In this document: positions 9,043 to 16,720 of the stretch, one piece after another
Layout: every line of letters starts with the position of its first letter
Position numbering within the stretch: position 1 is the first letter of the stretch
Program-made: the position numbers and the translations under genes
The notes under the pieces: model-generated
Seen by the model: the letters and a program-made list of their open reading frames with translations, nothing else
Told to the model about the DNA's origin: nothing
The model's database searches: none
Origin: an uncultured Clostridia bacterium
GTDB taxonomy: Bacteria > Bacillota > Clostridia > Christensenellales > Borkfalkiaceae
Direction of reading: 5' to 3'
DNA length: 64,000 nucleotides
Assembly: GCA_934247225.1 (NCBI GenBank)
Contig: CAKQJE010000009.1
Span: 27,361-91,360, forward strand

Positions 9043-9689
9043 TTCAATATTTCCTTTAATTCGGCAACTTTTTGTTCGAGTTGTTCTTTTTCGGGATAAC
9101 AGGCGTTGTTTGCCGCTTCCTCGAAAACTTTTATTTTATCTTTTATAAAATCCTGAAAATCCTCGCTTTTTTCTTTAAGATTATCTCTTCCGAAAGCAAG
9201 CTCGGATTTTGTGTAAACGTCTTTTTCGTCCGATTTTTCCGCAACGACAACGTGGTAATACTTCCAATCCTTAAAAGTGTAATCCCTTACGATTTTATAC
9301 CCGTTATTTATCAGAAACAAACGAAGTTTTTCGGCGTTTTTCATCGGTTGAAGAACAAGCCTTTCCGGCTTATCTTTCCGCCGGGAAAGCATTGCCGTCA
9401 TCACCTCGCCGCCCATACCGGAAATAAGAGCTTCGTCTACGTGCGGAAGATTATCGAACCCGTCCGACACGTATGCCGAAAATTTACCGCTATGGCTTAC
9501 GGAAAGCCTTTCTTCGGCTTTTTTCAGGCATTTTTCGGAAATATCCGATATTATAACCTTATCGAAAATGCCGTCGTCGATAGCTTTTTCGGCAACGTAG
9601 CCGTGATCGCAACCTACGTCCGCGAACACGCCGCCGCCTTTAAGCTCGCCGTATAAAACGCTTAAACGTTTCGTCGGTAAATTATTCAA
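9039..9689 (-). CDS. trmK: tRNA (adenine(22)-N1)-methyltransferase TrmK
   Basis: A 216-residue SAM-dependent methyltransferase. The SAM site is VFADVGCDHGYVAEKAI near residues 16-32, and the family signature NLPHVDEALISGMGGE lies in the middle. The C-terminal third is a coiled-coil helical extension, as in TrmK. It methylates A22 in some tRNAs. It overlaps rpoD by 8 nt and nif3 by 4 nt, so all three are translationally coupled. Confidence 0.93.
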   Translation of the reverse strand: MNNLPTKRLSVLYGELKGGGVFADVGCDHGYVAEKAIDDGIFDKVIISDISEKCLKKAEERLSVSHSGKFSAYVSDGFDNLPHVDEALISGMGGEVMTAMLSRRKDKPERLVLQPMKNAEKLRLFLINNGYKIVRDYTFKDWKYYHVVVAEKSDEKDVYTKSELAFGRDNLKEKSEDFQDFIKDKIKVFEEAANNACYPEKEQLEQKVAELKEILK

Positions 9690-10737
9690 TGAAGTCTTTT
9701 AACCTCTTGCTTCTCGACGGGTGACGGAGTTTTCTCAAAGCTTTCGCTTCTATCTGTCTTATTCTTTCTCTCGTTACGTTGAATTCCTTGCCGACTTCTT
9801 CCAACGTCCTCGGTTTTCCGTCGTCGATACCGTAACGAAGCCTTAAAACCTTTTCTTCGCGCGGGGTGAGCGTGTCGAGAACGTTTATAAGCTGTTCTTT
9901 AAGCATGGAACCCGCGACGACGTCCGTCGGAGCGGCGCTCTGCTCGTCCTCGATAAAGTCGCCGAGGTGGCTGTCCTCTTCCTCGCCGATAGGCGTTTCC
10001 AAAGACACGGGATCCTGCGCGATCTTCTGAATTTCTATAACTCTCGACTCCGGGATACCCATTTCCTTTGCGATTTCCTCGGGCGTGGGTTCTCTGCCGT
10101 ATTCCTGCAACAAAATTCTCGAAACTCTGCCGACTTTGTTTATCGTTTCAACCATATGAACGGGAATTCTTATCGTTCTCGCCTGGTCTGCGATCGCTCT
10201 CGTAATGGCTTGTCTTATCCACCAGGTGGCGTAAGTCGAAAATTTAAACCCTTTCTGATAATCGAACTTTTCCACGGCTTTCATCAAACCGAGATTGCCT
10301 TCCTGGATAAGATCGAGAAACTGCATACCCCTGCCGACGTATCTTTTGGCAATGGATACAACGAGACGAAGATTGGCTTCGGATAAAGCTCTTTTCGCGT
10401 CTTCGTCGCCGTCCATCATCTTTTTTGCAAGGTCAATCTCGTCGTCGGCGGAAAGAAGGGGGACTTTACCGATATCTTTGAGATACATTTTGACGGGGTC
10501 GTCCATACTGATCTCTTTGATGATCTGCTCGTAAAGCTCCTTATCTTTTTCGTAGTCGTCGATTATTTTTATCTTGTTTTCTTCGAGCGCCCTGTACACC
10601 TCGTCTATCTGAGAAGGGTCGGTATCGTACTTTTCGAGTCTGTCGCAAAGCGCGTCCGAGCCGATCGAGCCTTTCGATTTACATTCTTCCAGAATGCTCG
10701 TTATTATCTCTTGAAGTTGTTCGTCGCTGATCGCCAT
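9682..10737 (-). CDS. rpoD: Primary sigma factor RpoD (SigA)
   Basis: The housekeeping sigma factor. The 351 residues include a short region 1.1, region 1.2 (DPVKMYLKDIG), region 2 (the DLIQEGN and FSTYATWWIRQAI core and -10 recognition helices), region 3 (GREPTPEEIAKEM) and region 4.2 (TLEEVGKEFNVTRERIRQIEAKALRKLR, split here only for display). Such short SigA proteins are usual in Clostridia. It lies 13 nt downstream of dnaG, the conserved core of the macromolecular synthesis operon. Confidence 0.98.
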   Translation of the reverse strand: MAISDEQLQEIITSILEECKSKGSIGSDALCDRLEKYDTDPSQIDEVYRALEENKIKIIDDYEKDKELYEQIIKEISMDDPVKMYLKDIGKVPLLSADDEIDLAKKMMDGDEDAKRALSEANLRLVVSIAKRYVGRGMQFLDLIQEGNLGLMKAVEKFDYQKGFKFSTYATWWIRQAITRAIADQARTIRIPVHMVETINKVGRVSRILLQEYGREPTPEEIAKEMGIPESRVIEIQKIAQDPVSLETPIGEEEDSHLGDFIEDEQSAAPTDVVAGSMLKEQLINVLDTLTPREEKVLRLRYGIDDGKPRTLEEVGKEFNVTRERIRQIEAKALRKLRHPSRSKRLKDFIE

Positions 10738-10750
10738 AATTTATCCTCCG

Positions 10751-12538
10751 TTAGTATTTCGCAAGCTTCGCGGTTATCCCCGCGATAGCCGAAACTATTT
10801 CTTTTCTTTTTGCGGTGTCCGTTTCCGTTTTGAACACCTCGTTTAACTGCGCGAGTTCGCTTTCGAGTTTGTTTTTCATTATAAGCGAAACGCAATCGGT
10901 AAAATATCTCGCTTCTCCGTCGCTTCCGAACACGTTGTCGCCGCTCGACAAAACCGCGTTGAGTTCGGCAAGCTCGTCTTCCGACAAAGCCGCGGAAACG
11001 GATGCAGGAAACAGTCTCGTTCCGTTTTCTCTGCTTTCGGTTACCATATCCGCGATTTTATTCCTTACGGGACTGCCGAATTCGTAGCCGTAAAGATTAA
11101 AACTTTTCGCATAAGACTTATCGAAAAGCGCGGCGCAAAGAACAAACCTTTCCGCGTTGGTTATTCCGTCCTTGCTTTCGGGAATTTCCTTAGGCTCGTC
11201 TGTTTCGGGGGTTTTACCCGAAATAAGGCTTTCCGCGTCGCGGCGAAGAGATTCGTAAGTCGTATCCGTGTCCTTACCGAGTTTTCTTAAAAGATCTTCT
11301 CTTTCGCTTTCGGTCGGTCTTTCGGCGATGACTTTGATAGCCTCCGCGATATATTTACGTTTGCCCGAAGTGTCGTTTAAATTATACTCTTTTTTCAGGT
11401 TGCGGATTTTAAAATCGACGAGCGGCAGACTTTCGTCCAGAAGTTTTCCGTATGCCTCCGCACCGAATTTTTTTATAACGTCGTCGGGATCGAGACCTTC
11501 GGGAAGAGTTACGACCCTTACTTCGAGACCTTCTTTTTGAAGAATTTCAAGTCCTCTTACCGTGGCTTTCTGTCCCGCTCCGTCGCCGTCGTAACTTATA
11601 AGCACGGTGCCCGCGTAGCGTTTCAGAAGCCTCGCTTGTTCGACCGTGAGCGACGTTCCCATCGACGCAACCACGTTTTTAAAGCCTGCGTTGTATACGG
11701 AAATCGCGTCCATATACCCCTCGACCATAATTATTTTGGTGAGTCCGTTTTTGGCTTTTTCTTTCTTTAAGTTGTTTATATTGTAAAGCGTTCTGTTCTT
11801 GATGAACAGTTCCGTTTCCTGTGTGTTTTTATATTTAGCGAAGTTCGGTTTCTTTTCGAGAAGTCTTCCTCCGAAAGCTATAACCGAACCGAGGTTGTTG
11901 ATTATCGGAATTATGAGTCTGCCCCATAACGCGTCGAAAACATAGGACGAACCGTCTTCTCTCGTCTTTTTCTGGCACACGCCGCATTTGAGCATTTCGT
12001 CTTCCGTATACCCTTTCGATTTAAGGTATCTCGGGAGAGAAAACATATCCACGGACGCGCCTATTCCGAAAGCCGTGACGGTGCGTTTTTCTATGCCCCT
12101 GTACGCAAGATATTCGTTATGAGCCTGCGCTTTTTCGCTCGCGAGATTGTGAACGTAATAAAGCGCCGAATCTTTCATAAGCGAAAGGAGTCTGTCTCTC
12201 GACTGCTTGTCCGATTCACGTTTTTTGAAATCCCTGTCGTCGTCCGGCATTGCCATACCGGCGTTCTCGGCAAGATATCTCACCGCCCCGACGTAATCGA
12301 GATTTTCGATAGTTCTGATAAAGGTTATAACGTCGCCGCCTCTGCCGCATCCGAAGCATTTGAAAAACTGCCCCGCTTCGTTCACCGTGAACGACGGAGT
12401 TTTTTCCGAATGTCCGGGAAGAGGACAGCACGCCCAATGACTGCTGCCGCGTTTTTTCAAAACGCAGTATTTTCCCACTATATCGACAATATTGTTTTTA
12501 AGTTTTAATTCCTCTATAAACTTTTCGTCGAAAGCCAT
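10751..12538 (-). CDS. dnaG: DNA primase DnaG
   Basis: Synthesises RNA primers at the replication fork. The 595-residue protein has the N-terminal CHC2 zinc-binding domain (cysteines and histidine in ACCPLPGH and CFGCGRGG, about residues 36-65). The TOPRIM core follows, with the VEGYMD and SYDGDGAG motifs. The C-terminal part is the helicase-interacting region, poorly conserved as usual. It is followed by rpoD. Upstream dgt is in the same orientation. Confidence 0.97.
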   Translation of the reverse strand: MAFDEKFIEELKLKNNIVDIVGKYCVLKKRGSSHWACCPLPGHSEKTPSFTVNEAGQFFKCFGCGRGGDVITFIRTIENLDYVGAVRYLAENAGMAMPDDDRDFKKRESDKQSRDRLLSLMKDSALYYVHNLASEKAQAHNEYLAYRGIEKRTVTAFGIGASVDMFSLPRYLKSKGYTEDEMLKCGVCQKKTREDGSSYVFDALWGRLIIPIINNLGSVIAFGGRLLEKKPNFAKYKNTQETELFIKNRTLYNINNLKKEKAKNGLTKIIMVEGYMDAISVYNAGFKNVVASMGTSLTVEQARLLKRYAGTVLISYDGDGAGQKATVRGLEILQKEGLEVRVVTLPEGLDPDDVIKKFGAEAYGKLLDESLPLVDFKIRNLKKEYNLNDTSGKRKYIAEAIKVIAERPTESEREDLLRKLGKDTDTTYESLRRDAESLISGKTPETDEPKEIPESKDGITNAERFVLCAALFDKSYAKSFNLYGYEFGSPVRNKIADMVTESRENGTRLFPASVSAALSEDELAELNAVLSSGDNVFGSDGEARYFTDCVSLIMKNKLESELAQLNEVFKTETDTAKRKEIVSAIAGITAKLAKY

Positions 12539-12587
12539 TTTCTTTATCTTTAAGCCGCGCGGATTTCAATCGTCCCGGGCGGCGCCT

Positions 12588-13574
12588 TTATCTTAAAATA
12601 AAATTTTTAGGAACAAATATTTCCTCGAAAGTAAAAACGGCGTATCTGTCCGTCATGCTCGATAAATAGTCGCACAAAACGGTGTCTTCGTCGTATTTAT
12701 CCAATAGTTTCAGATAAAACTCGGGCAACTTTTCTTTATGATTTCTGAAATATTCGTACATTGCGGAAATCATTTCTCCCGCTCGCCCCTCTTCGGCTCT
12801 CGCCGCGGGAACGGTATACACGTTTTCAAACATAAAGTCGCGGAGTTTTTCGGTCGCTTCCTTTTTTTCTTCTTCCATTAAAACGTCGTTTTTTCCATAC
12901 GATTCTTTGTAAATGGAAGTTATCATCGAGTTTATTCTTTCCCTCGACGTTTCGCCGAGAATTTTTCTTTCTTTTTGCGGTAAATCGTCCTCGGTGATAA
13001 TGCCCGCTCTTATCGCGTCGTCTATATCGTGATTAAGATAAGCGATTCTGTCCGAAAGGGATACTATTTTCCCTTCGAGAGTATGGGGATGCCCCGATTT
13101 TTTATGCTCGACGATGCCGTCTCTTACCTCGTATGTAAGATTAAGATCTTCGAGTACGTCCACAACCCTTAACGACTGAACGTTATGCTCGAAACCTTTC
13201 GGGTTTAATTTGGCAAGCACTCTCTCCCCCGAATGACCGAAAGGAGTATGCCCGAGATCGTGACCGAGCGCAATCGCTTCGGCTAAATCCTCGTTTAAAT
13301 CGAGACAGCGCGCTATGGAACGAGCGACCTGCGCAACGTCGAGCGTGTGCGTAAGTCTCGTCATATAATGATCGCCCTCGGGCGAAAAGAAAACCTGCGT
13401 TTTGTTTTTCAGTCTTCTGAAAGTTTTGGAATAAATTATTCTGTCTCTGTCACGCTGAAAATCCGTGCGCATGGGGCACGGTTCTTCGTATCTTAAACGC
13501 CCTTTGGAATTATCCGAAAAAGTCGCATACGGAGAAAAAAACTGTTTCTCTTTTAAAAACGTTTTCTCTTTCAT
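12588..13574 (-). CDS. dgt: Deoxyguanosinetriphosphate triphosphohydrolase-like protein
   Basis: A 328-residue HD-domain dNTPase. The HD motif metal ligands are seen in LTHTLDV, the paired HDLGHTPFGHSGE and the later YLNHDIDDA. It probably hydrolyses dGTP or other dNTPs to nucleoside and triphosphate. The length matches the short Bacillota type rather than E. coli Dgt (about 505). Location just before dnaG-rpoD is common in Clostridia and fits a role in dNTP balance during replication. Confidence 0.9.
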   Translation of the reverse strand: MKEKTFLKEKQFFSPYATFSDNSKGRLRYEEPCPMRTDFQRDRDRIIYSKTFRRLKNKTQVFFSPEGDHYMTRLTHTLDVAQVARSIARCLDLNEDLAEAIALGHDLGHTPFGHSGERVLAKLNPKGFEHNVQSLRVVDVLEDLNLTYEVRDGIVEHKKSGHPHTLEGKIVSLSDRIAYLNHDIDDAIRAGIITEDDLPQKERKILGETSRERINSMITSIYKESYGKNDVLMEEEKKEATEKLRDFMFENVYTVPAARAEEGRAGEMISAMYEYFRNHKEKLPEFYLKLLDKYDEDTVLCDYLSSMTDRYAVFTFEEIFVPKNFILR

Positions 13575-13677
13575 TGTAACCCCCGATATAATCTATATAA
13601 ATATTATACAATTTTTTTTCGCGATTTCCCTTTTTTTTCGGGTGAATAACCGATAATTATTATCTCGCGACGGGCTG

Positions 13678-14388
13678 TCAGATAACTTCTCCGCCCGAAA
13701 CGTTAAGCGTTATACCCGTTACGAAATCTGCTTCGGCAAGATAAACGGCGGCTTTCGCCACGTCCGACGGAGTCCCGAATTTCGAAAGCGGTATATCTTC
13801 TTTTATGAGTTTTTTATCGCTTTCGGAAAATGCGGAATTCATTTTCGTTTCGATATACCCGGGAGCAATAGCGTTCACGCGGATATTCGCGCCCGCAAGC
13901 TCTTTCGCCAATGCTTTCGTGAACCCGATCGCCGCGGCTTTCGTCGCCGAATACACAGCCTCGCACGAACCTCCGCTTATCCCCCACATAGACGAAATGT
14001 TGATTATCGCTCCGCCTTTTTCGAGCATATGCGGCAAAACGGCTTTCGTAACGAGAAAAACCCCTTTCATATTGACGTCGAACGCTTGGTCGTACTCTTT
14101 CTCCGAAACGTCGAGAATGGTTTTTATCGGAAGAGCCGTTCCCGCGCAATTTACGAGAACGCTTATTTCGCCGTGACGACTCGCGAAAGTTTCAACCGCT
14201 TCCGTTACGGAGGAAGAGTCGGATACGTCGATTTTTATCGCTGTTCCGCCGATTTTTTTCGCGAGGTCTTCCGCGGCTGCTTTGTTGCCGTTATACCCCA
14301 CGCCGACGAAACAACCTTTTTTCGCGAATTCTTCGCAAATTTTTTCGCCTATTCCGCCCGAACCGCCCGTTACGAAAACGTTTTTCAT
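13678..14388 (-). CDS. SDR family oxidoreductase, FabG-like
   Basis: A 236-residue classical short-chain dehydrogenase. Visible motifs are the TGGSGGIG cofactor site near residue 7, NCAG (about 83), the catalytic Ser in NISSMWG, YSATK (the YxxxK pair) and the C-terminal NVSGGEVI. Best guess is 3-oxoacyl-ACP reductase. No other fatty acid elongation gene is adjacent, so another carbonyl substrate is possible. It stands alone between dgt and efp. Confidence 0.83.
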   Translation of the reverse strand: MKNVFVTGGSGGIGEKICEEFAKKGCFVGVGYNGNKAAAEDLAKKIGGTAIKIDVSDSSSVTEAVETFASRHGEISVLVNCAGTALPIKTILDVSEKEYDQAFDVNMKGVFLVTKAVLPHMLEKGGAIINISSMWGISGGSCEAVYSATKAAAIGFTKALAKELAGANIRVNAIAPGYIETKMNSAFSESDKKLIKEDIPLSKFGTPSDVAKAAVYLAEADFVTGITLNVSGGEVI

Positions 14389-14451
14389 TGTCGCTTACTC
14401 CTTTTTTAATTCCGTATCGAATATCGCTCTTAAAACGCCTGTTTTTAAATA

Positions 14452-14495
14452 CGCAAAAATCGGACGGCATATTTTTGAGCTTTGCTGCCGTCCGA
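14452..14495 (-). terminator. Intrinsic terminator after efp
   Basis: A perfect 10-bp stem (TCGGACGGCA paired with TGCCGTCCGA, arms 14460-14469 and 14486-14495). On the minus strand it is followed by a short U run. It lies 25 nt beyond the efp stop codon. Confidence 0.85.
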
Positions 14496-14519
14496 AATTG
14501 TGACTTTTTTTATAAAAAA

Positions 14520-15080
14520 TTATTTCTTTACTCTTTCCATGTATTCGCCGGTACGAGTGTCTACTCTGATCACTTCACCCTCGTTTACGAACATGGGAAC
14601 CTGAATTTCAACGCCCGTTTCGAGCTTTGCTCTCTTGGTGGCGTTGGTTGCGGTATTGCCGGCTACTCCGGGTTCGGACTCGGTTACGAGAAGTTCGACG
14701 AAGTTTTCGCAATCAACGGAGAAAGCCTTTCCTTTATAGAACTTAACGGTTACGGGATCGTTTTCCTTGATCCACTTCAAAGCTTCTTCAACCTGATCGT
14801 AGGTAAGAGGCTCCATATTGTATTCCTCGTCCATAAAGTAATAGAATTCGCCGTCGTTATACGAATAAGTCATCTTCTTGGTTTCGATGACGGCGTTTTC
14901 GAATTTTTCGGTGGGGTTGAAAGTAATCTGCAACGTCTTTCCTTCGACAACGTTTTTAAGCGTCGTTCTTACGAACGCCGCGCCCTTTCCGGGTTTTACG
15001 TGAAGAAAGTCGACAACGGTGTAAACCTTTCCCTCGTATTCGATAGTGACGCCTTTTCTTAAATCGCCTGCAAGTACCAT
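14520..15080 (-). CDS. efp: Translation elongation factor P
   Basis: Relieves ribosome stalling at polyproline. The 186 residues match the family length and its three beta-barrel domains. Domain I carries the loop HVKPGKGAAF, with Lys at the tip (about residue 32) where modification occurs in other species. The C-terminus is the usual IRVDTRTGEYMERVKK. A strong SD (AAGGAG) precedes the ATG. It follows an M24 peptidase, a gene pair conserved in Bacillota. Confidence 0.97.
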   Translation of the reverse strand: MVLAGDLRKGVTIEYEGKVYTVVDFLHVKPGKGAAFVRTTLKNVVEGKTLQITFNPTEKFENAVIETKKMTYSYNDGEFYYFMDEEYNMEPLTYDQVEEALKWIKENDPVTVKFYKGKAFSVDCENFVELLVTESEPGVAGNTATNATKRAKLETGVEIQVPMFVNEGEVIRVDTRTGEYMERVKK

Positions 15081-15103
15081 AAAATAATCTCCTTAAACTT
15101 TTC

Positions 15104-16168
15104 TTATTTGTAAAGCTTTTCTCTTTTAATCTTATCGCCGCCGAGAATTACGAGCGACTTGTCGTCTTTCATAAACGTTTTGTATTTTCCGTTTTCGAGG
15201 TGACAACTGTCCTCTATTCTTATACCGAACTTACCGTTGATATAAACGCCGGGTTCGTTCGAAAATACCATATTGTTTTTAAGCTCCGCTTCGCCTCTCG
15301 GAGAGAGATAAGGATATTCGTGAATATTCACGCCTATGCCGTGACCGAGCGAATGAGTGAAATATTTGCCGTAACCGAGCGAATCAAGAACGTCTCTCGC
15401 GATTTTATCGGCTTCTTTTCCGAGCATTCCCTCGTGAATTCCTTCCGCGGCTTTCATGTGCGCCGTGAGAACGGCGAGATATGCCTTTTTGAAATCTTCC
15501 GAAGGAGTTCCGTAGAACATCGTTCTCGTCATATCGGAGCAATATCCTTTATAAAGACAACCGAAATCCATAAGAACGCATTCGTCCTTTTTAAGCTTCG
15601 TATCCCCCGTTTCGTGATGCGGAACGGCGGCGTTTTTTCCGAAAGCTACGATCGTGTCGAACGAAGTTCCCGAAGCGCCTCTTTTCTTGAAGTTATATTC
15701 GAGTTCGTTCGCGACTTCTCTTTCGGTTACGCCTTCTTTTATAAAGGGAATCGTGTCGAGCCATGCCTTTTCGGCTATGTCGCACGCTTTTTGTATGTAT
15801 TTTAATTCTTCTTCCGTTTTGACCGACATAAGATCACGGATTTCTGCCGACGCGTCGACATATTCGAAGCCGAGCTTTTTCAGCGTTTCGAATTCCGCAA
15901 GCGTGATCGTCGTGAAATCGATCGCAACCTTTTTATATCCGTTCTCCTCGGCGACTTTCGTAAGGAAAGAATAATCCGAACCGAGAACGACTTCTATTCC
16001 CTTGGGCTTCAAAGCCTTTTCCGCCGCTTTTAAGTATCTGTTATCGACGACGAACGACGTTTTGTCCTTCGTTATGACGATATAACCCGCGGTGCTGTGA
16101 AAACCTAAAAAGTAAGTTCTTTGTTTTTCGTCCGTTATAAGAGCGATTTCATAGTTATTAAAGTTCAT
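15104..16168 (-). CDS. M24 family aminopeptidase (Xaa-Pro peptidase)
   Basis: A proline-specific metallo-aminopeptidase of about 354 residues. The N-terminal creatinase-like domain covers roughly residues 1-120. The M24 pita-bread domain shows the metal ligands: DFGCLYKGYCSDMTRT, HSLGHGIG, and two Glu-containing blocks (NEPGVYI, GIRIEDS). I choose the ATG at 16168 over an in-frame GTG at 16180. The predicted transcription start (about 16188) would leave only 8 nt before the GTG, while a GTGAGG site is well spaced for the ATG. Its efp neighbour fits dipeptide recycling. Confidence 0.92.
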   Translation of the reverse strand: MNFNNYEIALITDEKQRTYFLGFHSTAGYIVITKDKTSFVVDNRYLKAAEKALKPKGIEVVLGSDYSFLTKVAEENGYKKVAIDFTTITLAEFETLKKLGFEYVDASAEIRDLMSVKTEEELKYIQKACDIAEKAWLDTIPFIKEGVTEREVANELEYNFKKRGASGTSFDTIVAFGKNAAVPHHETGDTKLKKDECVLMDFGCLYKGYCSDMTRTMFYGTPSEDFKKAYLAVLTAHMKAAEGIHEGMLGKEADKIARDVLDSLGYGKYFTHSLGHGIGVNIHEYPYLSPRGEAELKNNMVFSNEPGVYINGKFGIRIEDSCHLENGKYKTFMKDDKSLVILGGDKIKREKLYK

Positions 16169-16194
16169 ATTATGCCTCACTCACTCATTTATTT

Positions 16195-16223
16195 ATTTTA
16201 ACACTTTTATCCTTTTCAGTCAA
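16195..16223 (-). promoter_or_regulatory. Sigma-A promoter of the M24 peptidase-efp unit
   Basis: On the minus strand TTGACT and TAAAAT are separated by exactly 17 bp. The transcript would start about 20 nt upstream of the ATG at 16168. Confidence 0.75.
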
Positions 16224-16270
16224 TAAAAATAAACGTGTTTCGTATGTTTTTTCGTTATTATCGACCTTTT

Positions 16271-16720
16271 TTAATCGTTATTTTCCGCTTTAACGCCGTT
16301 TTCGGGCTGTTTAGGCGTGTAACGATAGCTCATTTTCTTTAAATTTTCGGCGTTGATTCTGTTTATTTCCGCTTTGTATCTTTCTATTTTGCGAAACTCG
16401 GCGGGTTTTATGACGGTGTGCCATAAAACGAAACCTATTAAAAGCGCGCCGTAAAGACACGAATAAACTATAAATTTAACCGTGCTGTACGGATTTTCGC
16501 TCCCGTATAAAACGATGAACGAAACTAAAATCACCGCATACGCAAGCGACAGGAATATAAGGGTTATCAAAAAAGAAGTCGATAACGCCTTGCACATATC
16601 CGTTATTTTCGGAATCTGCGAAGCATAGTAATTTCTTTCGCCCTGCTCTTTCTTCTTCCGCTCTTCTTTCGCACTGAATTTAACCGTCTGTTTTTTCTTG
16701 TTATATTCGTCTCTTATCAT
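16271..16720 (-). CDS. Small two-helix membrane protein after uvrA
   Basis: A 149-residue protein I do not recognise. A basic N-terminal tail of about 45 residues is followed by two predicted membrane helices (roughly 46-74 and 84-106) and a basic, hydrophilic C-terminal tail. The polar, Lys-rich ends suggest a hairpin membrane protein with both termini inside. It overlaps uvrA by 4 nt (ATGA), so it is co-translated with the repair genes. Confidence 0.75.
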   Translation of the reverse strand: MIRDEYNKKKQTVKFSAKEERKKKEQGERNYYASQIPKITDMCKALSTSFLITLIFLSLAYAVILVSFIVLYGSENPYSTVKFIVYSCLYGALLIGFVLWHTVIKPAEFRKIERYKAEINRINAENLKKMSYRYTPKQPENGVKAENND